Positions 45,649-54,837 of a stretch of DNA of 64,000 nt are shown one piece after another. The stretch spans positions 521,083 through 585,082 of the forward strand of contig NZ_FXXL01000005.1 in the NCBI RefSeq assembly GCF_900184685.1, written 5' to 3'. The first letter of the stretch is position 1. The number at the start of each line of letters is the position of its first letter. This DNA is from Butyricimonas sp. Marseille-P3923. GTDB taxonomy: Bacteria > Bacteroidota > Bacteroidia > Bacteroidales > Marinifilaceae. A program made the position numbers and the translations under genes. Below the pieces are notes generated by a model. It was not told the DNA's origin. It worked only from the letters and a program-made list of their open reading frames with translations, and searched no databases.

Positions 45649-46539
45649 ATGCTGGATCACAAACTCACTATATTCTACCACACGGCAAAACATTTGAACA
45701 CCACGAAAGCGGCTGAAATTTTACGGATTTCCCAACCGGCAGTGTCCAAAAGTATCAAAGAAATGGAACGGGAAATGGGACTAACCCTTTTTGAACGGGA
45801 AAAAGGAAGATTGGCACTTACCCCTGCCGGGAAATACCTGCTGGAACAAAGCGAAGACCTTATCGAACGGGAGCGTGCGATCACGTTCAACCTGCAACAC
45901 ATGAAAGAAGAGTTTTCCGGCACGCTCCATATCGGGGCAAGCACCACGCTCTCGCAATACATCCTACCCGAACTTCTGGCCCAGTTTCGAGAACGTTACC
46001 CCCAGATAAAAATCAACTTGATTAGCGGCAACACGGATCAGATCGAACAGGAACTCCTCAACCGGAATATTCAACTCGCGTTCATCGAGGGAACACCTTC
46101 ACAACCGGATATTCATTACATACCTTTCCTGAAAGATGAAATCGTACTGGTAACCTCATCCAAAAACACAACGTGGGATTCAATTACCAAGGCACAATTG
46201 CAAGAACTGAAATTCGTGGTGCGCGAGAAAGGTTCGGGTACTTACAACATCATCCAAAAACACCTCTCCGACGCCGGAATTGCAATCAATGACCTCAACC
46301 AACAAATGGTAATCGGAAGCACGGAAGGCATCAAACAATACTTGAAATACTCGGATTGCTATGCCTTGGTTTCTATTTTCTCCATTCGAGATGAATTAGC
46401 TTGCGGGATGCTCAAGATCGTCGACATGGACGACCTCGAGATCACCCGAACCCTTTACGCTATCCACAAACAGGGACAAATAGACTCTTATGCCGAATTG
46501 CTGCTGAGATTCTGCGAACAACGCAAGAAAATCTTATGA
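45649..46539 (+). CDS. LysR family transcriptional regulator
   Basis: 296 residues. N-terminal winged helix-turn-helix (about 1-60: KHLNTTKAAEILRISQPAVSKSIKEMEREMG) and a C-terminal periplasmic-binding-like effector domain (about 90-290). Position two genes before a YeiH-type transporter recalls the yeiE-yeiH pairing of other bacteria, so control of that transporter is a reasonable inference. Confidence 0.92.
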   Translation: MLDHKLTIFYHTAKHLNTTKAAEILRISQPAVSKSIKEMEREMGLTLFEREKGRLALTPAGKYLLEQSEDLIERERAITFNLQHMKEEFSGTLHIGASTTLSQYILPELLAQFRERYPQIKINLISGNTDQIEQELLNRNIQLAFIEGTPSQPDIHYIPFLKDEIVLVTSSKNTTWDSITKAQLQELKFVVREKGSGTYNIIQKHLSDAGIAINDLNQQMVIGSTEGIKQYLKYSDCYALVSIFSIRDELACGMLKIVDMDDLEITRTLYAIHKQGQIDSYAELLLRFCEQRKKIL

Positions 46540-46570
46540 TTCAGTGATTGAAGAATCACCCCATCGGCAA

Positions 46571-47080
46571 TCACTGGCTCCTTGAATCTTTGAATTGTTT
46601 CGGGCAGAAAAGATAGACCAGAAAACTACACACGAGTATAATGATCCCCGTGGTCACGAACAAATTCCCTATTCCGACCAGCGGGGACACAAGGCTCCCG
46701 AACAAAAATTGGAAGAAACCGAGTATTGCCGAGGCACATCCCGAGTTCGTTCTCTCCAAATCCAGAGCAAGCGAAGTTGTCGGTGGCATAATCGTCCCGA
46801 AACACAAGGCAAGCAACACGAACATCCCTTCCACCACGATAAAAGATAATTCCATAATCAACGCCGCTGCCGTGAAAACACTAAGTAACAGAAAAACTTT
46901 CGTCATCATCGACAATACCTTCTGTTCATTCCGAAAGAAAGAAACCAGTACACTCCCGATCATAATACAAAAAGCATTCGCCCCGAAACACAGGCTACAA
47001 CCAATCCTATCTGTCCCGTTACTTCAAAAGGCACACGGGTAAGAATCCGGTTGATTACCGGGATAAAAAGAGTGATCCCT
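46571..47080 (-). pseudogene. MFS exporter (Bcr/CflA-like), decayed
   Basis: The open part (from about 46995 down to 46571) encodes three or four hydrophobic helices and FGTIMPPTTSLALDLE, the C-terminal third of a drug-efflux MFS protein. Upstream, a different frame continues as NRILTRVPFEVTGQIGLVVACV, so there is at least one frameshift, and the N-terminal half (family length about 400) is absent. It faces the two neighbouring plus-strand genes. Confidence 0.65.
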
Positions 47081-47176
47081 CTACTATATCTTTAAGTAAT
47101 ACCCTCTGAATATTTTTTATTTCCAAAATTCATAGATTTAGAAGAATTTTGCACCGAACAAAATTTTAAATAGATC

Positions 47177-48118
47177 ATGAGCAAAATTCAACTGAACAAA
47201 AATCAAAAAGAAGTACTCTTCATCGTAGCGATGTTTCTTGTACCATTTCTTGATCCGGGCTTTGCCCTCTTATTAGGTCTGATTTTATCACTGACGATCG
47301 GACACCCGTTCCTGTCCATTAATAGTCGTGTCACCCATATACTTTTACAAATATCCGTTGTCGGCCTCGGTTTCGGCATGAATGTAGGTCAAGCTATTGA
47401 AGCCGGAAAAACAGGAATCCTTTTCACGATCGTTTCCATCGTGGTCACCATCGGTCTGGGACTTTTCTTCACTCGTAAACTACGGGTGGCAAAGGATACC
47501 GGCTTTTTGGTTTCCGGGGGTACCGCCATTTGCGGGGGAAGCGCCATCGCGGCTCTGGCTCCCGTTATCAACGCAAAGGACAAAGATATCACAGTCGCCA
47601 TGGGAACGATCTTCATGTTAAACGCCGTGGCTCTATTCATATTCCCGCCTCTCGGACGTTGGTTGGAAATGAACGATCATCAATTCGGTTATTGGTGCGC
47701 TATTGCCATCCATGACACGAGTTCTGTAGTAGGTGCAGCCAAAACATTTAGCAACGAAGCATTGGTTATCGCTACCACAACCAAACTGATCCGGGCATTG
47801 TGGATCATACCCGTATCGCTCATTGCCGCATTCTTTTACAACAAAGGAACAAACAAAAAATCAAAAATTTCGATTCCTTATTTCATCTTCTTGTATGTCA
47901 TTGCCATGATTGTTGCAACCTACACCCCACAATGGAATCATCTCTACACGGAAATCGTCAGCTTTGCCAAAGTGGGAATGTTGTTTACCCTGTTCTTGAT
48001 CGGTGCCGGACTTTCTAAAGATACGATCAAACAAGTCGGCTTCAAACCCATCTTGTTGGGTATCATACTATGGATTTGTATCAGCATCTTGTCTGCTAGC
48101 GTAATTCTACTTCTCTGA
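47177..48118 (+). CDS. YeiH family putative sulfate exporter
   Basis: 313 residues with nine to ten hydrophobic helices and the UPF0324 signatures VSGGTAICGGSAIAALAPVI and AIHDTSSVVGAA. The family is annotated as a putative sulfate (or sulfonate-derived anion) exporter; the substrate is not certain. It ends before a clear terminator. Confidence 0.9.
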   Translation: MSKIQLNKNQKEVLFIVAMFLVPFLDPGFALLLGLILSLTIGHPFLSINSRVTHILLQISVVGLGFGMNVGQAIEAGKTGILFTIVSIVVTIGLGLFFTRKLRVAKDTGFLVSGGTAICGGSAIAALAPVINAKDKDITVAMGTIFMLNAVALFIFPPLGRWLEMNDHQFGYWCAIAIHDTSSVVGAAKTFSNEALVIATTTKLIRALWIIPVSLIAAFFYNKGTNKKSKISIPYFIFLYVIAMIVATYTPQWNHLYTEIVSFAKVGMLFTLFLIGAGLSKDTIKQVGFKPILLGIILWICISILSASVILLL

Positions 48119-48146
48119 TTATTACGTTCATTTTTTCATTATACAT

Positions 48147-48184
48147 AAAAAGGCTGCCTAAAAAGTAAATAGACAGCCTTTTTT
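48147..48184 (+). terminator. Terminator after yeiH
   Basis: AAAAAGGCTG pairs with CAGCCTTTTT around an 18-base loop, followed by further T. It works on the plus strand and, with its A-run, potentially also in reverse. Confidence 0.8.
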
Positions 48185-48305
48185 ATATTATCATGACCTC
48201 TCTATAAACTTTTTTCTAATCTTTTAAAATTATATAATACACATAGTAATTAAATTTGTCAGCAATGTATTGAGAATCATATCAAAATATCTAACGAAAT
48301 TTTTT

Positions 48306-49457
48306 ATGACAATGCGTGCAAATTATTTAAATCTATTACTCGTCCTGCTCGCGGGATTTCTTCCCCTCAGTATGCAGGCAGCAGAACCCGAAAAAAAGGT
48401 GATTCTGTACACTCCCTACACGAAAATAGCCGTGCCGCCGGGAGAATCTGTAAACTACAACATTGACGTCATCAACAACGGTGACGAAGTGAAAAACGCC
48501 GACATTACCATCAAAGGAATGCCCCGGGGATGGAAGTACGAGATCAAAGCCGGAACATGGACTGTGAACCAACTTTCCGTCCTCCCGAAAGAGAAGAAAA
48601 ACTTCTCCCTGAAAGTGGATATTCCGTTAAAGGTAAACAAAGGCACTTACCGTTTTTCCGTCATGGCGGAAGGATTAGGCGAACTCCCTTTGAGTATCAC
48701 GGTCTCGAAACAGGGTACTTACCAAACGGATTTCACCACGAACCAACCCAACATGCAAGGAAATTCGAAGTCGACATTCACGTTTAATGCCACGCTGAAA
48801 AACCAAACGGCGGACCAGCAACTTTACGCCCTTATGGCACAAGCCCCCCGGGGATGGAATGTGGTCTTCAAGGCAAATTACAAACAAGCAACTTCCGCTC
48901 AAGTGGAACCGAATGCTACCCAAAACATCACGATCGATATCAATCCGCCTGCCAATGTTGAAGCAGGGACATACAAAATTCCCGTTCGCGCGGCAACCAG
49001 CACGACTTCCGCGGACATGGAACTCGAGGTTGTGATCACGGGGACTTACCAAATGGAACTGACTACTCCCCGCGGGTTACTCAGCACGGAAATCACGGCG
49101 GGGGACACGAAACGAATCGACTTGGTAATCAAAAACACGGGATCGGCAGAATTGAAAGACATTCAACTCTCTGCCAATAAACCGGTAGATTGGGAAGTCA
49201 CGTTCGAGCCGACAAAAATAGACCGCCTGAAAGCCGGGGAAACGGCTAATACTGTCGCTGTCGTGAAAGCATCCAAAAAAGCTTTACCGGGAGATTACGT
49301 CACCAAAATATCTGCCAAAACACCGGAAGTCAATTCAACGGCAGATTTCCGTATTGCAGTAAGAACACCTATGATCTGGGGCTGGATGGGTGTATTAGTC
49401 ATCCTGATCGCGTTGGGATGCGTGTACTTCCTATTCCGCAAATATGGAAGGAGGTAA
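48306..49457 (+). CDS. NEW3-domain exported protein with C-terminal anchor
   Basis: About 383 residues from MTMRANYL (an earlier ATG at 48270 is possible but would push the signal peptide inward). It has a signal peptide ending SMQAAEP, then three tandem Ig-like NEW3 repeats (each with VPPGESVNYNIDVINNGD-like openings and RGWKYEIKAG, RGWNVVFKAN or VDWEVTFEPT marks), and one C-terminal helix (GWMGVLVILIALGCVYFLF) with RKYGRR behind it. It is the first gene of a unit with an ABC transporter, whose periplasmic partner it may be. Confidence 0.85.
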   Translation: MTMRANYLNLLLVLLAGFLPLSMQAAEPEKKVILYTPYTKIAVPPGESVNYNIDVINNGDEVKNADITIKGMPRGWKYEIKAGTWTVNQLSVLPKEKKNFSLKVDIPLKVNKGTYRFSVMAEGLGELPLSITVSKQGTYQTDFTTNQPNMQGNSKSTFTFNATLKNQTADQQLYALMAQAPRGWNVVFKANYKQATSAQVEPNATQNITIDINPPANVEAGTYKIPVRAATSTTSADMELEVVITGTYQMELTTPRGLLSTEITAGDTKRIDLVIKNTGSAELKDIQLSANKPVDWEVTFEPTKIDRLKAGETANTVAVVKASKKALPGDYVTKISAKTPEVNSTADFRIAVRTPMIWGWMGVLVILIALGCVYFLFRKYGRR

Positions 49458-49460
49458 ATC

Positions 49461-50201
49461 ATGGACGAACCCATTATCGAACTTCATGATTTAACGAAAC
49501 AATACGGGAAATTCACGGCAGTGGATCATATCAACCTCACCGTGCACAAGGGAGAGATCTTCGGGATACTGGGACCGAACGGAGCCGGAAAATCCACGAC
49601 AATATTGATGATGCTCGGGTTGACCGACCCTACATCCGGAGACGTGAAAGTATGCGGCATCAACTCCACCCGCAACCCCATACAAGTACGGGAGAAGGTT
49701 GGCTATCTCCCCGAAGACGTGGGTTTCTACGATGACATGACCGGTATCGAAAACCTGCTCTACACGGCTCGCCTCAATCGTATCGACGAGAAAGAAGCCC
49801 GAACAAAAGCACAAGAATTACTTGAACGGGTAGGATTACCCCTCGACACGAAAAAAAAGGCAGGGAAATACTCCCGCGGTATGCGCCAACGTCTTGGCTT
49901 AGCCGATGTACTGATCAAGAAACCGGAAGTCATCATTCTCGATGAACCCACGTCCGGTATCGATCCTGCCGGAGTTCAAGAATTTATGGATCTCATCCGG
50001 CAACTGAGGGATGAGCACGGGCTGACCGTACTTTTCTCGTCCCACCATCTGGATCAAGTACAACAAATTTGCGACCGGGTAGGGTTGTTCGGGGCGGGAA
50101 AACTTCTGGCAGAAGTGAACATCGCCGAATTGCAAACCGAGGAACACGGGTTGGAAAACATGTATAACTGTTATTTCGGAGGAGGAAAAAGCCATGAGTA
50201 G
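49461..50201 (+). CDS. ABC transporter ATP-binding protein
   Basis: 246 residues. Walker A GPNGAGKST, Q-loop region GYLPEDVGFYDDM, signature YSRGMRQRLGLAD (a variant of LSGGQ), Walker B VIILDEPTSGIDP and SSHHLDQV. It is of the ABC-2/NatA type that energises small exporters. It starts four bases after the NEW3 gene and overlaps the permease gene by eight. Confidence 0.95.
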   Translation: MDEPIIELHDLTKQYGKFTAVDHINLTVHKGEIFGILGPNGAGKSTTILMMLGLTDPTSGDVKVCGINSTRNPIQVREKVGYLPEDVGFYDDMTGIENLLYTARLNRIDEKEARTKAQELLERVGLPLDTKKKAGKYSRGMRQRLGLADVLIKKPEVIILDEPTSGIDPAGVQEFMDLIRQLRDEHGLTVLFSSHHLDQVQQICDRVGLFGAGKLLAEVNIAELQTEEHGLENMYNCYFGGGKSHE

Positions 50202-51150
50202 AATACAACGTCCATTCTGGGTTATCGTCCGTAAAGAAGTGGCCGACCATGTCAGAAGTTGGCGTTTCATTATATTGATAGCCATCATCGCCCTGACTTG
50301 CATGGGTTCGCTCTACACGGCACTGACCAATATAGGGGCAGCGATAAAACCCAACGATCCCGACGGTTCGTTTCTTTTCTTGAAACTATTCACCGTGTCT
50401 GACGGGACATTACCCTCTTTCGTGATTTTTATCAGTTTTTTGGGACCACTACTCGGGATAGCTCTGGGTTTTGACGCCATCAATTCCGAGCAAAACAAGG
50501 GAACACTGAGTCGGGTTTTATCCCAACCGATACATCGGGATTACTTGATTAACGCCAAATTCACGGGAGCCTTGATCGTTATCGGGGTCATGCTGTTCGC
50601 ACTGGCATTCATGGTGATGGGATTCGGGTTGATCGCCATCGGGATTCCCCCGACAGCGGAAGAATTCCTACGTATTATATGTTTCATCGGGGTAAGTATC
50701 GTGTACGTGGCATTTTGGTTGAACCTGTCGATTTTCTTCTCGATCAAATTCAAACAAGCTGCCACTTCCGCCTTGGCATGCATCGCGGTATGGTTATTTT
50801 TCAGCGTTTTCTATAACATGATCGTCAATCTGGTCGGAAAAGCCATCAGCCCCTCGGCAATGGCAAGCACGTACCAAGTCATCAGTTACCAGAGATTCAT
50901 GCTCAACCTGTTGCGTTTTGCCCCAAGTATGCTTTTCAACGAGGCAACCACCACGTTATTGATGCCCTCGGTAAGAAGCTTGGGACCGCTAACCATGGAA
51001 CAAGTACACGGCGCTATCCCCAGCCCGCTACCACTCGGGCAGAGCTTGATGGTCGTCTGGCCACAACTCACGGGACTGATCGCCGCTACCGTGATCTGCT
51101 TCGCGTTATCATACGCCTCATTCATGAGAAAAGAAATCAGATCGAGATAA
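50194..51150 (+). CDS. ABC-2 type permease
   Basis: 318 residues with six or seven hydrophobic helices and a periplasmic loop after the first, as in NosY/GldF-like ABC-2 permeases. FDAINSEQNKGTLSRVLSQPIHRDYLINAKF is the conserved cytoplasmic coupling segment. Exported substrate unknown. The set NEW3 protein, ATPase, permease is seen in other Bacteroidota. Confidence 0.9.
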   Translation: MSRIQRPFWVIVRKEVADHVRSWRFIILIAIIALTCMGSLYTALTNIGAAIKPNDPDGSFLFLKLFTVSDGTLPSFVIFISFLGPLLGIALGFDAINSEQNKGTLSRVLSQPIHRDYLINAKFTGALIVIGVMLFALAFMVMGFGLIAIGIPPTAEEFLRIICFIGVSIVYVAFWLNLSIFFSIKFKQAATSALACIAVWLFFSVFYNMIVNLVGKAISPSAMASTYQVISYQRFMLNLLRFAPSMLFNEATTTLLMPSVRSLGPLTMEQVHGAIPSPLPLGQSLMVVWPQLTGLIAATVICFALSYASFMRKEIRSR

Positions 51151-51155
51151 AAATT

Positions 51156-51180
51156 AGGGAGAGTCGAAAAGACTCTCCCT
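51156..51180 (+). terminator. Hairpin after the ABC transporter operon
   Basis: AGGGAGAGTC and GACTCTCCCT form a perfect ten-base-pair stem with a GAAAA loop six bases after the permease stop. No T-run follows, so it may be an mRNA-stabilising hairpin or a Rho-assisted end. TTCATAAAGTTTATAA repeats of the kind seen at 11940-12165 follow. Confidence 0.55.
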
Positions 51181-51269
51181 CTAGTTCATAAAGTTTATAA
51201 CCTTATAAACTCATTTTCTTGCAGGTTCACAAAAACAACATTATCTTCGCACGACAAAATAAAGAATAC

Positions 51270-51935
51270 ATGGTGTACACAACATTTATAATCCTTGCAG
51301 CCCCGGCAACGAACACGGACATGAGCCTGTGGGGGATGGTCGTAAAAGGCGGTTGGCTGATGATCCCGATTTTCATTCTATCCATCATAGCCATTTACAT
51401 CGCGTGTGAACGTTATTGGTTATTCCGCAAGACGGGTATAAACGATGTCGCGTTCATGCAAAAAATCAAGGAATATATCCAAAACGATAACACGAAAGCC
51501 GTGCTTGCCGAATGTGAAGCGGAAGCAAGCCCTTTATCAAAGACAATAGCCAAAGGTATCGTCATGCAGGGAGAAGCCCCGAGTGAAATACGCCAAGCCA
51601 TGGAAGAAACCGCCAACTATGAAGTAGCCCTTTTGGAAAAAGGCTTACCCACGCTGGCAACCTGTGCCGGAGTCGCACCCATGATCGGGTTCCTCGGAAC
51701 CGTAGTCGGTATGGTGCAAGCCTTCTATGACATGTCAATGGCAGGAAGTAACATCGATATCACCCTCCTGTCCCGCGGTATTTACACGGCAATGATCACC
51801 ACCGTGGCAGGACTTATCGTTGGTATCATCGGACAATTAGCTTATAATTTCTTGGTTGCAAGAGTCGATAAAATCGTTCTCCGTATAGAACACCACTCCT
51901 CCGAGTTTATCAATCTTTGCCTCCGAAAGAAATAA
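51270..51935 (+). CDS. exbB: MotA/TolQ/ExbB proton channel family protein
   Basis: About 221 residues from MVYTTFIILA (an ATG at 51219 would add a hydrophilic extension). Three helices: about 20-45, then the pair in ATCAGVAPMIGFLGTVVGMVQAF and GIYTAMITTVAGLIVGI, which line the proton path. It is part of the Ton motor that drives outer-membrane receptors such as SusC. ExbD follows; no TonB is beside it. Confidence 0.9.
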   Translation: MVYTTFIILAAPATNTDMSLWGMVVKGGWLMIPIFILSIIAIYIACERYWLFRKTGINDVAFMQKIKEYIQNDNTKAVLAECEAEASPLSKTIAKGIVMQGEAPSEIRQAMEETANYEVALLEKGLPTLATCAGVAPMIGFLGTVVGMVQAFYDMSMAGSNIDITLLSRGIYTAMITTVAGLIVGIIGQLAYNFLVARVDKIVLRIEHHSSEFINLCLRKK

Positions 51936-51965
51936 TTCTAAATTATAAATTCTCAATTATAAATC

Positions 51966-52358
51966 GTGGCAATCAAACGCAAAAGTAAAATCAACCCGAA
52001 CTTCAACATGTCGTCCATGACCGACATCGTATTTTTACTGCTGATCTTTTTCATGGTTTCGTCCACGTTGATCAATCCCAACGCCCTAAGGTTGCTATTA
52101 CCTCAAAGTACAAACCAAACCTCCGACAGACCGATTGTTGTCGTTTCTATTGATAAAAATTATACTTTTTACCTGAACGAAAAGGTCATCCCGTTCTCCA
52201 TGCTCGAACGCCGATTAGTGGAAGAACTAAAAGAACAGGAAGATCCCTGTATCTCTCTGCAAGCCGACAAATCAGTGCCTCTAGAACAAATCGTGAAAGT
52301 AATGAACATCGCGAAAGACCATAAATACCGCTTGATCTTAGCTACTACCCCAGAATAG
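51966..52358 (+). CDS. exbD: Biopolymer transporter ExbD
   Basis: 130 residues: a short cytoplasmic tail, one helix containing the essential Asp (MSSMTDIVFLLLIFFMVSS) and a periplasmic domain. Completes the proton-driven motor with ExbB. Confidence 0.92.
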   Translation: MAIKRKSKINPNFNMSSMTDIVFLLLIFFMVSSTLINPNALRLLLPQSTNQTSDRPIVVVSIDKNYTFYLNEKVIPFSMLERRLVEELKEQEDPCISLQADKSVPLEQIVKVMNIAKDHKYRLILATTPE

Positions 52359-52533
52359 GTTATCTTTAAAATCAACGTAAAAAAATAAATTGGCGAAGCT
52401 GAAACCTATCGCCCGCGTCGGCGTATACAACCTCACACAAGCGATCAAGAACTTGATACTCATCGCTTGTAATGATTATCTCGTTGTAGATAAAATATAT
52501 TAGCAACAATTGTTAAACTAAAACTAACACAGT

Positions 52534-53199
52534 ATGAAACGTTTACTTTTTTTATCATGCATCGGACTGTTCGCACAGTTTCTGGTCTCATGTTACCCGG
52601 GAGGCGCAGACACAGTGAAGGAGATGGATGTTGCCATAACCAATTATGACAAGAGCGCAGACTTCACCAAGTACACTACATTCTCACTTCCCGATACGAT
52701 CGTTTATTTCGTGGCTCAAGGAGAAACACCGAATCACACTTACGATCCGCAAATCTTACAACTGGTAAAAGACAATTTCACTCAGCTAGGTTACACCTAC
52801 ATCGACCCGCAAAGCGAAAGCGATGAACAACCGAGTTTCATTGTCACCGTATCAGCTTTCTCTAACGTGAATTATTATTACGGGAACGACTACTGGTACA
52901 ACTATTGGGGTTGGTATCCGGGTTGGGACTGGATTTGGGGTCCGACTTGGGGACCAGGTTGGGGACCTTCTTACCCGTGGTATCCTGTTGCCGTGTACTC
53001 TTACAGAAGTGGTTCTATCGTGATCGATATGATCGCCGCGGACCAAACCGCCCCGACAAGCGCGAACAAGAAAATCCCGGTACTCTGGAGTGGTGTTGCC
53101 GACGGCTTGTTACAAGGCTCTGCCCAATCTATTCTTGACAGGATGGAATCAACCATCGACCAATGCTTCGTTCAATCACCGTATTTGAAAAAGCAATAG
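52534..53199 (+). CDS. DUF4136 lipoprotein
   Basis: 221 residues with a lipoprotein signal (lipobox LVSC, Cys20). DUF4136 features: DKSADFTKYTTFSLPD near residue 40 and a Tyr/Trp/Gly-rich middle (NYYYGNDYWYNYWGWYPGW) before SGSIVIDMIAAD. The family is periplasmic or outer-membrane attached with unknown function. Followed 38 bases on by a beta-barrel gene. Confidence 0.88.
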   Translation: MKRLLFLSCIGLFAQFLVSCYPGGADTVKEMDVAITNYDKSADFTKYTTFSLPDTIVYFVAQGETPNHTYDPQILQLVKDNFTQLGYTYIDPQSESDEQPSFIVTVSAFSNVNYYYGNDYWYNYWGWYPGWDWIWGPTWGPGWGPSYPWYPVAVYSYRSGSIVIDMIAADQTAPTSANKKIPVLWSGVADGLLQGSAQSILDRMESTIDQCFVQSPYLKKQ

Positions 53200-53237
53200 A
53201 GTAGATCACTAATTGTCAATTTAAAATTCAAACGATT

Positions 53238-53846
53238 ATGAGAAAGTTATTAATTATATCGCTTATACTATTCGGGTTAAGCCCATTGGTAAAAGGACAG
53301 ATGCTGAACTTGAACTACCAGATGTCTGCCCCGTTTGGCAAAATGCACGATTTTGCGAGTAAAATGAGTTTCAGAGGTATGGACCTCGAGTACCATCAAT
53401 TCTTGGGAGAGAGATTCTCTGTCGGAGGTATGATCGGTTGGAACACCTACTACAAAGATAAAGGAAAAATGAGTGGTAACTTCAAATTCAAAGGTAGCAG
53501 CGACATTCACACCATCACCGGTTATCAATACCGCTACGTCAATACAGTGCCCATCATGGCTATCGGGCGTTACTGGTTCACGGATCAAAACAGTACATTC
53601 AGACCTTATTTCGGTTTAGGTGTCGGAACAAGCTGGACGGAAATGAAACTGGACGTGGGACAATTCAGCTCCACGAACTCCAAATGGCAATTCGCCTTCG
53701 CTCCTGAAATAGGTACTATCATCCCCGTAAACGATCAGTTTGCATTCAACATAGGGGCTAAATACACCTACGGCACGAAAGCCGGAAAAGTAGAAGCCAT
53801 GCAAAACTTCACGATTAGCGTGGGTATCGTATTCATGGGAAATTAA
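53238..53846 (+). CDS. Outer membrane beta-barrel protein
   Basis: 202 residues, signal peptide to about 21 (PLVKGQ), then alternating strands rich in aromatic residues (GRYWFTDQNSTFRPYFGLGVG, WQFAFAPEIG, NIGAKYTYG), consistent with a small eight-stranded barrel of the OmpW/OmpX-like type. Probably co-transcribed with the DUF4136 lipoprotein. Confidence 0.85.
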   Translation: MRKLLIISLILFGLSPLVKGQMLNLNYQMSAPFGKMHDFASKMSFRGMDLEYHQFLGERFSVGGMIGWNTYYKDKGKMSGNFKFKGSSDIHTITGYQYRYVNTVPIMAIGRYWFTDQNSTFRPYFGLGVGTSWTEMKLDVGQFSSTNSKWQFAFAPEIGTIIPVNDQFAFNIGAKYTYGTKAGKVEAMQNFTISVGIVFMGN

Positions 53847-53880
53847 AACAAATAAAAACAACTGGGTAATCAATAGGGAC

Positions 53881-53914
53881 GAGGCTGTGTTCACGATGGA
53901 CACAGCCTTTTTTC
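53881..53914 (+). terminator. Terminator between convergent genes
   Basis: AGGCTGTGT pairs with ACACAGCCT, followed by TTTTTT. It ends the lipoprotein/beta-barrel unit and lies just before the stop codon of the convergent LytTR regulator. Confidence 0.85.
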
Positions 53915-53918
53915 GTTA

Positions 53919-54653
53919 TTATTGGTTCAACCATTGCTTGAACTCCTGTATCCGTTCGGAACTCACGATTGCCTCTATTCCGCTCGGCGGCAAGGGTGAC
54001 AAAATAATTTTTATCCTACTATTGGAATACTTCACCATCTCCTTGATAGCATCATAGCTGATAATAAACTTCCGGTTAATCTTGAAAAACCGCATGGGAT
54101 TCAACTTCGACTCGATCCCGCTGATCGTCTGGTCAAGGATAAAATTCTGTCCGTCCCGGGTAAAAAGTACCAGATACTTCCCGTCCGCCATAAAATAAGC
54201 CACGTCACCTATCGCCACGGACTTCATCTTCGTTCCCACGGTGACTAAAAAGCGTTCTTGATACACCGTCAACGAAGCAGCCGGGAAAGGTGCATTCGTG
54301 GCAGAAAGCGAATCCAGTTTACTCAACGCATTCATCAACTCATCCTTGTCAAACGGCTTCAAAATATAATCTATCCCTTGGTATTTAAACGCCTTCAACG
54401 CGTACTCGTCATACGCCGTGATAAAAATCACCGGAACCGTGATCTCCACCTGTTCAAAAATATCAAAACTCTGCCCGTCCCCCAGATGAATATCCATAAA
54501 AATCACATCCACCTTATTCTTCCTCAACCATTTCACACTCTCGCTCACCGAATCCAACTTCGCCAAAATAGCAACATCCGGAGCCACCTCCCCCAACAAC
54601 CTCTCCAATTCCGATGCCGCAAGATACTCGTCTTCAATGATAACTGCATTCAT
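53919..54653 (-). CDS. LytTR-family response regulator
   Basis: 244 residues. Receiver domain 1-120 with acidic pocket EDE, phospho-acceptor Asp54 (FMDIH), Thr/Ser in ITAYDEYALKAF and Lys in ILKPF; LytTR DNA-binding domain about 145-240 (FFKINRKFIISYDAI). Likely partner is the LytS-type kinase at 62268-63800: both flank the SusC/SusD/protease block on the same strand. Confidence 0.93.
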   Translation of the reverse strand: MNAVIIEDEYLAASELERLLGEVAPDVAILAKLDSVSESVKWLRKNKVDVIFMDIHLGDGQSFDIFEQVEITVPVIFITAYDEYALKAFKYQGIDYILKPFDKDELMNALSKLDSLSATNAPFPAASLTVYQERFLVTVGTKMKSVAIGDVAYFMADGKYLVLFTRDGQNFILDQTISGIESKLNPMRFFKINRKFIISYDAIKEMVKYSNSRIKIILSPLPPSGIEAIVSSERIQEFKQWLNQ

Positions 54654-54732
54654 AAGCTATTTTTGATAAATACCCATCAGGTTATATCCCCGATTCCATA
54701 TCCACAAAAATATAGAAAATAGTTCACGAAAG

Positions 54733-54769
54733 CAAAAAAGCAAGCACAGAGGAAAAAATCCTCTGCGCT
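54733..54769 (-). terminator. Terminator after susD
   Basis: On the minus strand AGCGCAGAGGA pairs with TCCTCTGTGCT, followed by TGCTTTTTTGC. It separates the SusC/SusD unit from the response regulator gene. Confidence 0.75.
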
Positions 54770-54837
54770 TCCAACCACTAATAAACCTAAAACATACAAA
54801 ATCTTATATCTGATTATATTCACTATAAATCCACATT

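Noticed and set aside
52389..52502. TTG-started 37-codon frame after exbD, where tonB might be expected
   Set aside because: No TonB-like proline-rich or C-terminal motif; probably an untranslated gap.
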